Source: [Clostridium] hylemonae DSM 15053 (GTDB lineage: Bacteria > Bacillota > Clostridia > Lachnospirales > Lachnospiraceae). From it: a DNA stretch of 64,000 bases. Location: positions 1,240,001 to 1,304,000 of the forward strand of contig NZ_CP036524.1 in assembly GCF_008281175.1 (NCBI RefSeq). The letters run 5' to 3'. The translations under genes were made by a program, and so were the position numbers. The notes below the pieces were generated by a model. The model was not told where the DNA came from and searched no databases. It was given only the letters and a program-made list of their open reading frames with translations. Below are positions 36,718 through 45,790 of the stretch, piece by piece. Within the stretch, counting starts at the first letter, position 1, and each line of letters begins with the position of its first letter.

Positions 36718-38364
36718 TTGGTAATTAACATAATTTTTTTATCAATGTGTGTGTTATTTAGTACAATATATATAAATGTAGTAGGAAAACATTATGTCAA
36801 GCAAAAGTATAATATAGTTTTTATAATCGTTATAGTGGTAGTCTTACTTTTGACATCTTTTCTCTTTGTCATTGACAGATATGACAGAAATCCTTATATG
36901 ATGCACCATTTTAATGCATACTTTTATCCTGTTTACAGAGTATACAGCGGGCAGACTTTGACGGTAGATTTCCACAATATGTATGGTTTTTATCCTTATT
37001 TGCTGCTCCCGATTGCGCTTATATTTGGTGGAGGGAAATTAACGGAGTATGGATTTAGCCTGACGATGATGTTATTGGTTTTTATAGTATTTGGGTGTTT
37101 AGCCTATGTCATCTGGAAGTCGATAAGGTTTAAGTTTTTAGCGGTGGTAAGTACCTTAGCGGTTATTTTTGTGGCTTGTTTGATGGAATTGAGCAACAAA
37201 GGATCATATTATTTGCAATACTGTCCTCATAGAATGTTATTTCCGTGTGTGATTATTTTGTTTATATATAAATGTATTCAAAATGACTGCAGCAACAAAT
37301 CATGGCTTTTAGGGGGATACTGGATTGCTGCAATAAGTATATTTTTTAACTTAGATACAGGTGTGATAGTGGCAATTGTTTGGCTGCTATTCCGGTGCTA
37401 TTGGAATCTTCTGGATAAAATATCTATTAAACAATTTTTATTAAAGTCACTAAAACAATTTTCATTAATTATTTTATGTTCTGTTGCTATATTTATGTTA
37501 ATTTCTTTCATTACGTATTATCGAACAGGTTCATGGATTAGACTATCAGAATTTTTTCTTACGCAAACAGTATTTTATAAATATGGTTTTTATATGATTA
37601 AGATGAGTTTATGGCATCCATGGTTGATCCTGGTAGCCATATATATGGTTTCATTGTCCAAAAGTATAAAGAATATATATTGGTTAAGTAAAAAACAGAT
37701 GGGTAAGGAACAGAAGATCATCAGCCAATTGTATTTTGTTTTGCCCGTTATGGGGATGGGAATATTTTCCTATTATCAAGGTAGAAGTCATAATGAAGTG
37801 TTTTCATGGATAGTGTGGCCTGCAGTTATAATCATAGCATTGTTTACACAGGATAAGTTATTATATTATAAGGAGAAAGGAAAGTTATCTGGCAGCAATA
37901 ATGCTAAGCTATATATAGGGCTGATTGGTCTTCTTTTTTTGTCCTTTGATACCATAGGAATTCTGGTCTTTCCTAAGGTGCTGTCTCCGCTTAAAAGTAG
38001 TAAAATAGAAGAGACATATATAGATGTTTCAGCTGAATTTATCCAAAAATTTTGGCCGGAGCAAAAGGTGGATTTGATTTTAAGCGATAATGTTCAGGTT
38101 GCGGTGCAATTGGGTATGCCTTTGGACACTCCATTCACAGAATATATTGACTGGTATACGAAAGAAGATTACAATGAAATTATAGATTATTTAAAACAAA
38201 CTAGAAATTTAGTAGCGTTTGACAATGTTACGTTGTCCGCATTAAGGCTATATAAATCTGAAGAAATGAAGGAAATAGAATCTGACTATTTACATTTGGA
38301 AGAAATAGAGGATGCAGGTGGAACAGAGATTTTTTACATGTACAGGCCAAATATAGAAAGATGA
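36718..38364 (+). CDS. C-terminal part of the poly-G-interrupted membrane protein
   Basis: The frame offers a TTG at 36718 but no Shine-Dalgarno sequence near it, and its reading frame is open upstream through the G run, so 36718 is unlikely to be a real start. The 548 residues hold about ten membrane helices to about residue 420, then a soluble C-terminal portion. Its stop overlaps the rfbF region (ATGA at 38361), so translation of this part may be coupled to rfbF; the off state could then lower rfbF expression. Confidence 0.6.
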   Translation: MVINIIFLSMCVLFSTIYINVVGKHYVKQKYNIVFIIVIVVVLLLTSFLFVIDRYDRNPYMMHHFNAYFYPVYRVYSGQTLTVDFHNMYGFYPYLLLPIALIFGGGKLTEYGFSLTMMLLVFIVFGCLAYVIWKSIRFKFLAVVSTLAVIFVACLMELSNKGSYYLQYCPHRMLFPCVIILFIYKCIQNDCSNKSWLLGGYWIAAISIFFNLDTGVIVAIVWLLFRCYWNLLDKISIKQFLLKSLKQFSLIILCSVAIFMLISFITYYRTGSWIRLSEFFLTQTVFYKYGFYMIKMSLWHPWLILVAIYMVSLSKSIKNIYWLSKKQMGKEQKIISQLYFVLPVMGMGIFSYYQGRSHNEVFSWIVWPAVIIIALFTQDKLLYYKEKGKLSGSNNAKLYIGLIGLLFLSFDTIGILVFPKVLSPLKSSKIEETYIDVSAEFIQKFWPEQKVDLILSDNVQVAVQLGMPLDTPFTEYIDWYTKEDYNEIIDYLKQTRNLVAFDNVTLSALRLYKSEEMKEIESDYLHLEEIEDAGGTEIFYMYRPNIER

Positions 38365-38375
38365 GGGAGGATATG

Positions 38376-39152
38376 ATGAAGGTAGTTATTTTAGCAGGCG
38401 GGTTTGGCACTAGGATAAGTGAAGAGAGCCATCTTAAACCGAAACCAATGTTAGAGATTGGAGAAAAGCCCATTTTATGGCATATCATGAAAGAATACTC
38501 TTATTATGGGTATAATGAATTTATAATATGTTGCGGTTACATGCAGCATGTGATAAAGGAATGGTTTGCAGATTACTATTTGTATAACAGTGATGTTACG
38601 TTTGATTTTACAGACAATAATAGAATGACAATACATAATAATGTGGCGGAACCATGGAAAGTAACACTGGTAGATACCGGCTATAGTACTATGACTGGAG
38701 GAAGAATCAAACGCATACACAAATATGTCGGAAATGAACCTTTTATGCTTACCTATGGAGATGGTGTCAGTGATATAAATATCAATGAGTTGGTGAAATT
38801 TCATGAATCACACGGAAAGATCGCAACGTTAACCGCAGCATCAGTAGGGCAGAGATTTGGTGTGCTTGATATTTCTAAAGATAAAGTGATTACTTCATTC
38901 AGAGAGAAATCTATGGATGATGGTGCCAGGATTAATGCTGGTTATATGGTACTTCAGCCCGAGATATTTTCATATATCGAAGGCGATACAACGGTATTTG
39001 AAAAGGAGCCGTTAAAGACCGTAGCAGAAAAAGGAGAATTGAAAGCTTTCATATTTGATGGATATTGGCAGTGTATGGACACAAAACGAGAAATGGATAA
39101 TTTAAATGAGTTGTGGGCATCTGGGAAAGCACCCTGGAAAATATGGGATTGA
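38376..39152 (+). CDS. rfbF: Glucose-1-phosphate cytidylyltransferase
   Basis: The start is placed at ATG 38376, after GGGAGG at 38365-38370 and at the beginning of the conserved MKVVILAGGFGTR. ATG at 38361 and 38373 are in frame but fit less well. The 258-residue protein has the signature KPKPMLEIGEKPILWHIM, YGDGVSD with the metal-binding aspartate, and WQCMDTKRE near the end, all typical of RfbF/DdhA. It makes CDP-glucose from CTP and glucose 1-phosphate, the first step to CDP-dideoxy sugars. rfbH and rfbG for the next steps are nearby. Confidence 0.93.
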   Translation: MKVVILAGGFGTRISEESHLKPKPMLEIGEKPILWHIMKEYSYYGYNEFIICCGYMQHVIKEWFADYYLYNSDVTFDFTDNNRMTIHNNVAEPWKVTLVDTGYSTMTGGRIKRIHKYVGNEPFMLTYGDGVSDININELVKFHESHGKIATLTAASVGQRFGVLDISKDKVITSFREKSMDDGARINAGYMVLQPEIFSYIEGDTTVFEKEPLKTVAEKGELKAFIFDGYWQCMDTKREMDNLNELWASGKAPWKIWD

Positions 39153-39166
39153 TGAGGAGAAAAACT

Positions 39167-40516
39167 ATGTTTGAAAATTTAACTGAGGAACAGGCAAGGA
39201 AGGAAATTCTTAATATGGTAGCAATATACTGTAATACCTTCCATAATAAAAAGAAGGATTTTAGGCCAGGTGATCGTATAACTTATGCGTCTAGAGTCTA
39301 TGACAATGAAGAAATGTGTAATCTTGTTGATTCGGCACTTGAATTCTGGCTTACTTCTGGAAAATATACAGATGAATTTGAAAGAACATTTGCAGAGTAC
39401 CTTAATGTTAAATATTGTTCACTGGTTAATTCGGGTTCATCGGCAAATCTAAATGCTTTTATGGCTCTGACGTCGCCATTGTTAGGTGAGCGGCAGGTCA
39501 AACCAGGAGATGAAATGATTACAGTTGCTGCAGGGTTTCCGACTACGGTTACTCCAGCAATACAGTATGGTGTTATTCCGGTATTTGTAGATATAACAAT
39601 TCCACAGTATAATATTGATGTCAATATGTTGGAAAAAGCGCTATCAGAAAAAACCAGGGTAGTGATGGTTGCGCATACGTTAGGCAATCCTTTTGATTTA
39701 ACAACCGTAAAGTGCTTCTGTGAGCGGCACAATTTATGGCTGATAGAAGATAATTGTGATGCGCTGGGTTCAAAATATACGATTAATGGGGAAGAAAAGT
39801 ATACAGGTACGATAGGAGATATTGGGACGTCATCGTTTTATCCGCCGCACCATATGACAATGGGTGAAGGAGGAGCAGTATACACGAACAGTGCATTGTT
39901 GAATAAATGTATAAGGTCTTTTAGAGATTGGGGTAGAGACTGTGTATGTGCTTCAGGACAAGATAATTTATGTGGGCATCGGTTTGATAAGCAGTATGGA
40001 GAATTGCCATTAGGGTATGACCATAAATATGTTTATTCACATTTTGGATATAATCTAAAAGCTACGGATATGCAGGCGGCTATAGGGTGTGCGCAGATTA
40101 AAAAATTTCCGGAATTCGTAGAAAAGAGACGTCGTAATTTTGACCGTTTGAAAGAGGGGCTTGCATGTTGTGAAGATAAGTTAATTCTTCCAGAAGCCTG
40201 TGATAATTCGAAGCCAAGCTGGTTTGGCTTTTTAATTACCTGCAAGGAAGGCGTAAATAGAAATGATATCATATCACATATAGAAAAACATGGGATACAG
40301 ACACGGATGTTGTTTGCAGGTAATTTGATTAAACATCCTTGTTTCAATCAGATGAGGGAGACCGGGGCCGGATATCGTATAGTAGGAAGTTTGGAGAATA
40401 CAGACATGGTCATGAACCAAACATTCTGGATAGGTGTATATCCAGGAATGTCGGATGAAATGATTGATTATATGATTGATATGATATGCCAGGCAGTTAA
40501 AAATGCCAGAGGTTAG
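39167..40516 (+). CDS. rfbH: CDP-4-keto-6-deoxyglucose 3-dehydrase (E1, PMP/[2Fe-2S] enzyme)
   Basis: ATG 39167 is seven bases after GAGGAG and is preferred to the upstream in-frame ATGs inside rfbF. The 449-residue protein has the aminotransferase fold, but the Schiff-base lysine is replaced by histidine (H228 of the HH pair in YPPHHMTMGEGG), the mark of E1-type dehydrases. A C-x-C-x7-C cluster (DCVCASGQDNLC), with an earlier cysteine in EDNCDA, fits the [2Fe-2S] site. It removes the C3 hydroxyl using PMP. The E3 flavin reductase (RfbI/AscD) that normally completes C3 deoxygenation is not in this window. Confidence 0.92.
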   Translation: MFENLTEEQARKEILNMVAIYCNTFHNKKKDFRPGDRITYASRVYDNEEMCNLVDSALEFWLTSGKYTDEFERTFAEYLNVKYCSLVNSGSSANLNAFMALTSPLLGERQVKPGDEMITVAAGFPTTVTPAIQYGVIPVFVDITIPQYNIDVNMLEKALSEKTRVVMVAHTLGNPFDLTTVKCFCERHNLWLIEDNCDALGSKYTINGEEKYTGTIGDIGTSSFYPPHHMTMGEGGAVYTNSALLNKCIRSFRDWGRDCVCASGQDNLCGHRFDKQYGELPLGYDHKYVYSHFGYNLKATDMQAAIGCAQIKKFPEFVEKRRRNFDRLKEGLACCEDKLILPEACDNSKPSWFGFLITCKEGVNRNDIISHIEKHGIQTRMLFAGNLIKHPCFNQMRETGAGYRIVGSLENTDMVMNQTFWIGVYPGMSDEMIDYMIDMICQAVKNARG

Positions 40517-40527
40517 AAAGGAGACAG

Positions 40528-42255
40528 ATGAAGCTATCTGATTATATTGTTGAGTATCTGATTAGACAAAATATTACAGATGTATTTGGCTATCCAGGAG
40601 GAATGATTACACATTTGATGGACTCGTTCAGAAAATATTCTGAACGAATTACAGCGCATAATACAAGTCATGAACAAGGGGCAGCCTTTGCGGCGTGTGG
40701 GTATGCCCAAACTTCTGGAAAACCAGGGATTGCTTATGCTACTTCAGGACCAGGAGCAACAAATCTGGTTACAGGAATCTGCAATGCTTATTTTGATTCT
40801 CTGCCTGTTATATTTATCACAGGTCAGGTTAATACATTTGAGGCAAAGGACAGGCTTAGAGTCAGACAGAGAGGGTTTCAGGAAACGGATATTGTATCTA
40901 TGGTCAGTGGCGTAACGAAGATGGCTGTTTATATCGAATCTCCTGATAAAATAAAGTATTATCTTGAAAGAGCCTTTGCGATGGCAATGGAGGGAAGACG
41001 GGGGCCAGTACTTCTTGATATTCCTATGAATGTGCTACGTGCAGATATCGATGCTGATGAGTTGATCGGGTATAATAAAGAGTTTCAAGGCAATGATGCC
41101 CGGCGGTTTCAAGAAGAGCTTCAGAAAGCAGTTATGAAAGCAAAACAGCCCTGCTTTTTGTTTGGAAATGGTATAAAATCATCAGGTTTAGAAGAAAAAT
41201 TGAAATGTGTGATAAATACTCTTAAAATCCCGTTTGTCACCAGTATGATATCATTTGATGTTTTTTCTGATAGTCCTTATTATTTTGGATTTATTGGTGC
41301 TTATGGAGAGCGGGCAGCAAATTTTATTGTTGCCAAAAGTGATTTGCTTATTACTATAGGCGCCAGATTAGATATCAGACAGGTGGGGGCGCAAAGAGAA
41401 AAGTTTGCTCCGAATGCAGAGATTATCAGGGTAGATATAGATGATGGAGAATTTACCTATGCTTTGCATGAAGATGAGAAACAGTACTTGTTAAGTGCAG
41501 AGCAGGCACTGGACGCAGCAGTAAACATTTCGTGTACACAGAGCTTCTCAGAGTGGTTGACTATATGTAGGACTATTAAAGAGCAGCTTAAGGGATACGA
41601 TGACAGAGAGCCTAATAGATGGATACAGGAAATAAGCCGTTGTATTCCTCGAGACTGTATTATAACTACGGATGTAGGACAGAATCAGATATGGGTAGCT
41701 CAGTCTTTCGTGGTTAAAGAAAAGCAAAAGGTTTTATTTTCAGGTGGTCATGGAGCCATGGGGTATTCTTTGCCAGCAGCCATCGGTGCATTTTATGGAA
41801 GTGGAGGAAAAACCATAGTCAGCATAAACGGTGATGGTGGTATTCAGATGAATATTCAGGAACTTCAGTTTATTGCGCGCGAGAAACTGCCGATAAAAAT
41901 AGTGATTATGAACAATAAAGCATTAGGGATGATTCGGCATTTTCAGGAAATGTACTTTGGGGGAGAGTATTATCTGACAAACAAAGACGGCGGGTACAGT
42001 GCTCCGGATTTTTGTAAAATTGCAGAAGCATATGGAATTCCAAATGGGAAAATATCTAATTTTGATGACCTAGACCATTCAGAGTGGATAGATAATGCAG
42101 GGCCATTTCTTTTAGATATTCAGCTTGATGGTAATACCTATGTTTATCCAAAACTTGAATTTGGAAAACCAAATCAAGATCAGGAACCATTGTTGGATAG
42201 GAAACTCTATAAAGAGTTAATGAACTTGGGGATAGTAAACGTAGAAAATGCATAA
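40528..42255 (+). CDS. ThDP-dependent enzyme, YerE/acetolactate-synthase-like
   Basis: The 575-residue protein has the three-domain layout of acetohydroxyacid-synthase relatives: the catalytic glutamate E49 in SHEQGAAFAA and the ThDP motif GDG at 435-437 followed after 24 residues by N462-N463. AAAGGAG precedes the ATG. In a dideoxy-sugar cluster, between rfbH and an SDR reductase, its closest functional analogue is YerE, which adds a two-carbon unit from pyruvate to C4 of a CDP-3,6-dideoxy-4-keto sugar in yersiniose A synthesis. A housekeeping acetolactate synthase role is less likely, since no ilvN or ilvC lies nearby. Assignment to YerE is by context. Confidence 0.82.
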   Translation: MKLSDYIVEYLIRQNITDVFGYPGGMITHLMDSFRKYSERITAHNTSHEQGAAFAACGYAQTSGKPGIAYATSGPGATNLVTGICNAYFDSLPVIFITGQVNTFEAKDRLRVRQRGFQETDIVSMVSGVTKMAVYIESPDKIKYYLERAFAMAMEGRRGPVLLDIPMNVLRADIDADELIGYNKEFQGNDARRFQEELQKAVMKAKQPCFLFGNGIKSSGLEEKLKCVINTLKIPFVTSMISFDVFSDSPYYFGFIGAYGERAANFIVAKSDLLITIGARLDIRQVGAQREKFAPNAEIIRVDIDDGEFTYALHEDEKQYLLSAEQALDAAVNISCTQSFSEWLTICRTIKEQLKGYDDREPNRWIQEISRCIPRDCIITTDVGQNQIWVAQSFVVKEKQKVLFSGGHGAMGYSLPAAIGAFYGSGGKTIVSINGDGGIQMNIQELQFIAREKLPIKIVIMNNKALGMIRHFQEMYFGGEYYLTNKDGGYSAPDFCKIAEAYGIPNGKISNFDDLDHSEWIDNAGPFLLDIQLDGNTYVYPKLEFGKPNQDQEPLLDRKLYKELMNLGIVNVENA

Positions 42256-42300
42256 CCCATAAAAATCAGGTTGTTGTCAAATAAGGTGGGAGGTTAGTTG

Positions 42301-43245
42301 ATGAAAAAGATAGTTGTCACGGGGGCAACGAGTTTTATAGGTGTGCACCTGATTCAGAAATTGCTTGACGAAAATTGCTATATATATGCAGTTATAAGAC
42401 CAAACTCAGCAAATAAGGAAAGACTTCCGGACAACAGCCTGATTGAAGTCGTTGAATTGGATTTAAATGATATAGGTCGGTTGCCGGATATAATACATGA
42501 GGTTGTAGATGTTTTCTATCATTTGGCTTGGGAAGGTGTTAGGGCTGCTTCAAGGAATGATGCAGAACTTCAGCAGAAAAACTATACTGCGGCTATTGAG
42601 GCTGTAAAAAGTGCAGTAATATTAAAGAGTAATATATTTATAGGAAGTGGTTCTCAGGCAGAGTATGGTAAAATCAGCGGCAAAGTTGATGAAGAGAGTG
42701 TTTGTAATCCTGTCACCGAGTATGGAAGAGCAAAGTATAAAGCTTGTCTGGAAACTGGAAAGATAGCGAAAAAAAACGGTATGCGTTTTATATGGGCAAG
42801 GATTTTTAGCGTATATGGGGAATATGATTTTCCGGGGACTCTGGTTATGGATTCATTATACAAAATGAGCAGAAATATTGCTATAGATTTGACGGATTGT
42901 AGTCAAGTTTGGGATTTTATATATGTAGTGGATGTAGCTGATGTGCTTGTTAAATTTGCTAATGTAAATTGTGCTGACGGTATATATAATATTGCGTCAG
43001 GAAGGCCACGTGTGTTGAAGAAATTTGTAGAAGACATGAAGAGCATTACAAAATCTGAAAGTGAGCTGAATTTTGGTGCTATACCGTATAGTGTAGAAGG
43101 TCCGGTCAGTCTTGAGCCAAGTGTAGACAAACTGAAGAAGGAATTGGAGTGGGAGATATCTACTGCATTTACGGAAGGAATTAAAAAAATGGTTTTTGGC
43201 GAGGATACAGATGAAAAAAATAAGTATATTAATACCTACGTTTAA
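42301..43245 (+). CDS. NAD(P)-dependent SDR epimerase/reductase of a CDP-sugar
   Basis: ATG 42301 has GTGGGAGG eight bases upstream; a TTG one codon earlier is possible. The 314-residue extended SDR has the dinucleotide motif TGATSFIG at 7-14, a catalytic serine in GSGSQAEYG and the YGRAK pair (Tyr and Lys). It could be a YerF-like side-chain ketone reductase, given the YerE-like gene directly upstream, or an RfbJ-like CDP-abequose/paratose synthase reducing C4. Sequence reading alone does not separate these. Its last 35 bases overlap the next gene. Confidence 0.83.
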   Translation: MKKIVVTGATSFIGVHLIQKLLDENCYIYAVIRPNSANKERLPDNSLIEVVELDLNDIGRLPDIIHEVVDVFYHLAWEGVRAASRNDAELQQKNYTAAIEAVKSAVILKSNIFIGSGSQAEYGKISGKVDEESVCNPVTEYGRAKYKACLETGKIAKKNGMRFIWARIFSVYGEYDFPGTLVMDSLYKMSRNIAIDLTDCSQVWDFIYVVDVADVLVKFANVNCADGIYNIASGRPRVLKKFVEDMKSITKSESELNFGAIPYSVEGPVSLEPSVDKLKKELEWEISTAFTEGIKKMVFGEDTDEKNKYINTYV

Positions 43246-44182
43246 TGAAGAAAAAAATGTAAAACCATTGAGCGAAGAATTGGTTAACATGTTTAAAACG
43301 GATTTATCTGACTACGATTATGAAATAATTTATATTGATAATTGTTCAGAAGATTTAACACGGTCAGTCATCAGAAATCTTTGTGAAGATAACTGTAGAA
43401 TTAAGGCGATATTTAATGCGAAGAATTTTGGACAGTTTAATTCTCCCTATTATGGATTACAACAGATCACTGGAGATTGTGTAGTATTAATGTGTGCGGA
43501 TTTTCAAGATCCAGTTGAAATGGTCCCCAGATTTGTAGAAGAGTGGGAAAACGGTTATAAAATTGTTGTTGGACAGAAGACTAAAAGTAAAGAAAATAAA
43601 GTTATGTATTTTTTTAGATCATGTTATTATAATTTGATTAAAAAATTTTCCAATGTAGAGCAAATTGAACATTTTACAGGATTTGGGTTATATGATAAGT
43701 CTTTTATACAAGTGTTAAGTGATTTGAAGGATCCTACGCCATTTCTTCGGGGAATTGTAGCTGAGTTGGGATATAAGCAAAAAGTGATTCCTTATGAACA
43801 ACAGAAAAGGCGTGCAGGAAAAACAAGCAATAATTTATACAAATTGTATGATGCAGCTATGTTAAGTTTTACGTCCTATACTAAAATTGGTTTGAGGCTG
43901 GCAACATTTGTGGGAGTTATATGCGGGGTAATAAGCTTTATTGTAGCAATCATTTATTTGATATTAAAGATTGTCTATTGGGATAGATTTGTGGCGGGAA
44001 TGGCACCAATATTGATAGGGATGTTTATACTGGGTTCCGTACAGTTGATTTTCATTGGCTTGATAGGAGAATACATTCTTAGCATGAATGCCAGAATAAT
44101 GAACAGGCCATTAGTCATAGAAGAGGAAAGACTCAATTTTGAAACTTTTGATATTGAGAAGGAGAATCAGCATGAATTTTAA
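43211..44182 (+). CDS. GT2 polyprenyl-phosphate glycosyltransferase with two C-terminal helices (GtrB-like)
   Basis: The start at ATG 43211 follows GAGG at 43201-43204 and begins MKKISILIPTFNEE. The 323-residue protein has a GT-A domain with the DFQDP motif in place of DxD, as in dolichol- and bactoprenol-phosphate glucosyltransferases, then two membrane helices at about 228-255 and 268-290. GtrB-type enzymes transfer a sugar to undecaprenyl phosphate for use outside the cell. A GtrA and a GtrII-like gene follow after rfbG, forming a three-part side-chain module. It overlaps its neighbours by 35 and 11 bases. Confidence 0.88.
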   Translation: MKKISILIPTFNEEKNVKPLSEELVNMFKTDLSDYDYEIIYIDNCSEDLTRSVIRNLCEDNCRIKAIFNAKNFGQFNSPYYGLQQITGDCVVLMCADFQDPVEMVPRFVEEWENGYKIVVGQKTKSKENKVMYFFRSCYYNLIKKFSNVEQIEHFTGFGLYDKSFIQVLSDLKDPTPFLRGIVAELGYKQKVIPYEQQKRRAGKTSNNLYKLYDAAMLSFTSYTKIGLRLATFVGVICGVISFIVAIIYLILKIVYWDRFVAGMAPILIGMFILGSVQLIFIGLIGEYILSMNARIMNRPLVIEEERLNFETFDIEKENQHEF

Positions 44183-45239
44183 TCTTGATTTTTTTAAGGA
44201 TAAGAAAATACTGATTACAGGTCACACGGGCTTTAAGGGCTCTTGGATGTGTAAAATGTTGACGATGGCAGGGGCTGAGGTAACGGGCTATGCATTAGAG
44301 CCACCAACAAATCCTAATCTGTTTACATTATGCAAAATAGCGGATGGGATGAGAAGTGTATTGGGAGATGTGCGGGATTTGCCGCATTTAAAAGAGGTGT
44401 TCACTCAAATACAGCCAGAAATTGTCATTCACATGGCCGCTCAGCCCTTAGTACGTGAATCCTATCAAAATCCGGTATATACTTATGAAGCAAACGTTAT
44501 GGGAACCGTTAATGTATTAGAGTGCATCCGCATGACACCGTCGGTAAAATCGGTTGTTAATGTCACGACAGATAAAGTGTATCTGAATAGAGAATGGGAG
44601 TGGGGATATAGGGAGAATGAGATGTTAAATGGATATGATCCGTATTCTAACTCAAAATCTTGTGCTGAACTTGTGACAAGTAGTTACGTCAATTCATATT
44701 TTAATAATATGGATATTGCAGTTACAACATGCCGCGCGGGGAATGTCATTGGAGGAGGAGACTTTGCATCTGACAGAATTCTGCCTGATTGTATCAGAGC
44801 AGCGGCTAAAGGGATGGATATAATTGTGAGAAATCCTTTTTCAACTAGACCCTATCAGCATGTTTTAGAACCGGTCGCGGCATATTTACTGATTGCACAG
44901 ATGCAATATGATAAAAAGGAGCTTGCCGGAAATTATAATATTGGGCCTGATGAGTCGGAATGTTGGACAACGGAAGCTTTGGTGGATTTGTTCTGTAAAA
45001 AGTGGGAGAAAATGACGGGGAACGCAATTAAATGGATTAATAAGTATGATGGGGGGCCGCATGAGGCAAATTTTCTAAAATTGGATTGTTCTAAAGTAAA
45101 AAAGGTTTTTGGATGGAGAGCTAAATGGGATATAGACACCGCAATGGATAAAATTATTGAGTGGTCAGAATGTTACATAAATAATGCTGATATAGAAGAA
45201 TGTATGGAAAATCAAATTATGGAATTCTGTAATTTATAA
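44172..45239 (+). CDS. rfbG: CDP-glucose 4,6-dehydratase
   Basis: ATG 44172 follows AAGGAGAA and leads into FFKDKKILITGHTGFKGSW, the NAD-binding opening of RfbG. The 355-residue SDR protein has TTDKVY, the YSNSK active-site Tyr/Lys pair, and RPYQHVLEP, which are diagnostic for CDP-glucose dehydratases. It converts CDP-glucose from RfbF to CDP-4-keto-6-deoxyglucose, the substrate of RfbH. The genes are split by a GtrB-like gene, but the pathway logic is clear. It overlaps the preceding gene by eleven bases. Confidence 0.93.
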   Translation: MNFNLDFFKDKKILITGHTGFKGSWMCKMLTMAGAEVTGYALEPPTNPNLFTLCKIADGMRSVLGDVRDLPHLKEVFTQIQPEIVIHMAAQPLVRESYQNPVYTYEANVMGTVNVLECIRMTPSVKSVVNVTTDKVYLNREWEWGYRENEMLNGYDPYSNSKSCAELVTSSYVNSYFNNMDIAVTTCRAGNVIGGGDFASDRILPDCIRAAAKGMDIIVRNPFSTRPYQHVLEPVAAYLLIAQMQYDKKELAGNYNIGPDESECWTTEALVDLFCKKWEKMTGNAIKWINKYDGGPHEANFLKLDCSKVKKVFGWRAKWDIDTAMDKIIEWSECYINNADIEECMENQIMEFCNL

Positions 45240-45253
45240 ATGAGAGCAGATAT

Positions 45254-45772
45254 ATGATGAAAAATATTGGAATATTTATTTGGAGAATATTGGAAAACAT
45301 CGTTAGGTTTATAATCATAAAAATATTTCATATGAAGCTTACGGACAACGACTGGGACAAAATAGAGCAGTTTATACGCTTTGGCATAGTTGGATTTAGT
45401 AACACGATTATTTCTTATTCGATTTATGCCGCAATACTATTGTTCCTGCAGAAAAACAAATTGATTCCCAGAATAGACTATATATTAGCTCAATTTATTG
45501 CTTTTTCACTGAGTGTATTATGGTCCTTTTACTGGAACAGAAAATGTGTGTTTAATGCAGAAAATGAAAATATTTTTTGGCCTCGTGCTTTATTAAAGAC
45601 ATATATATCCTATGGGTTTACCGGAATCGTTTTGAATAGTATTCTTTCTATTGTATGGGTTCGATGTTTTGGTATGCCCAAGATCATAGCTCCAATAATT
45701 AATTTGCTCATAAGTGTGCCACTAAATTTTGTATTAAACAAATTTTGGGCTTTTAAGAAAAATGATGATTAA
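45254..45772 (+). CDS. GtrA-family membrane protein
   Basis: A 172-residue protein has a soluble N-terminal stretch of about 35 residues, then four hydrophobic helices with the GtrA pattern: FIRFGIVGFSNT before the first helix, WSFYWNRKCVFN at the second, and NFVLNKFWAFKK at the end. GtrA proteins are thought to flip or assist the movement of polyprenyl-phosphate sugars. It follows a GtrB-like gene and rfbG and precedes a GtrII-like transferase, completing a side-chain glucosylation-type set. The start may be ATG 45254 or 45257; the binding site is weak. Confidence 0.85.
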   Translation: MMKNIGIFIWRILENIVRFIIIKIFHMKLTDNDWDKIEQFIRFGIVGFSNTIISYSIYAAILLFLQKNKLIPRIDYILAQFIAFSLSVLWSFYWNRKCVFNAENENIFWPRALLKTYISYGFTGIVLNSILSIVWVRCFGMPKIIAPIINLLISVPLNFVLNKFWAFKKNDD

Positions 45773-45790
45773 GCGTAAGAGAGGTAAGCT

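Larger units (their letters stand above)
36312..38364 (+). pseudogene. Polytopic membrane protein (putative GT-C glycosyltransferase) split by a poly-G frameshift
   Basis: Two adjacent frames form one gene if the 11-G run at 36659-36669 loses one base. The joined product would read EGTGGGYILSIYRALD across the junction and total 683 residues. The downstream frame is open right up to the G run and beyond it, and has no ribosome binding site of its own. The joined protein would have about a dozen membrane helices, a first large outside loop with HNMYGFYPY resembling GT-C transferases, and a soluble C-terminal domain. In this sequence the gene is off. Either a phase-variable switch, a dead gene or a homopolymer sequencing error would look the same. 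Confidence 0.75.
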
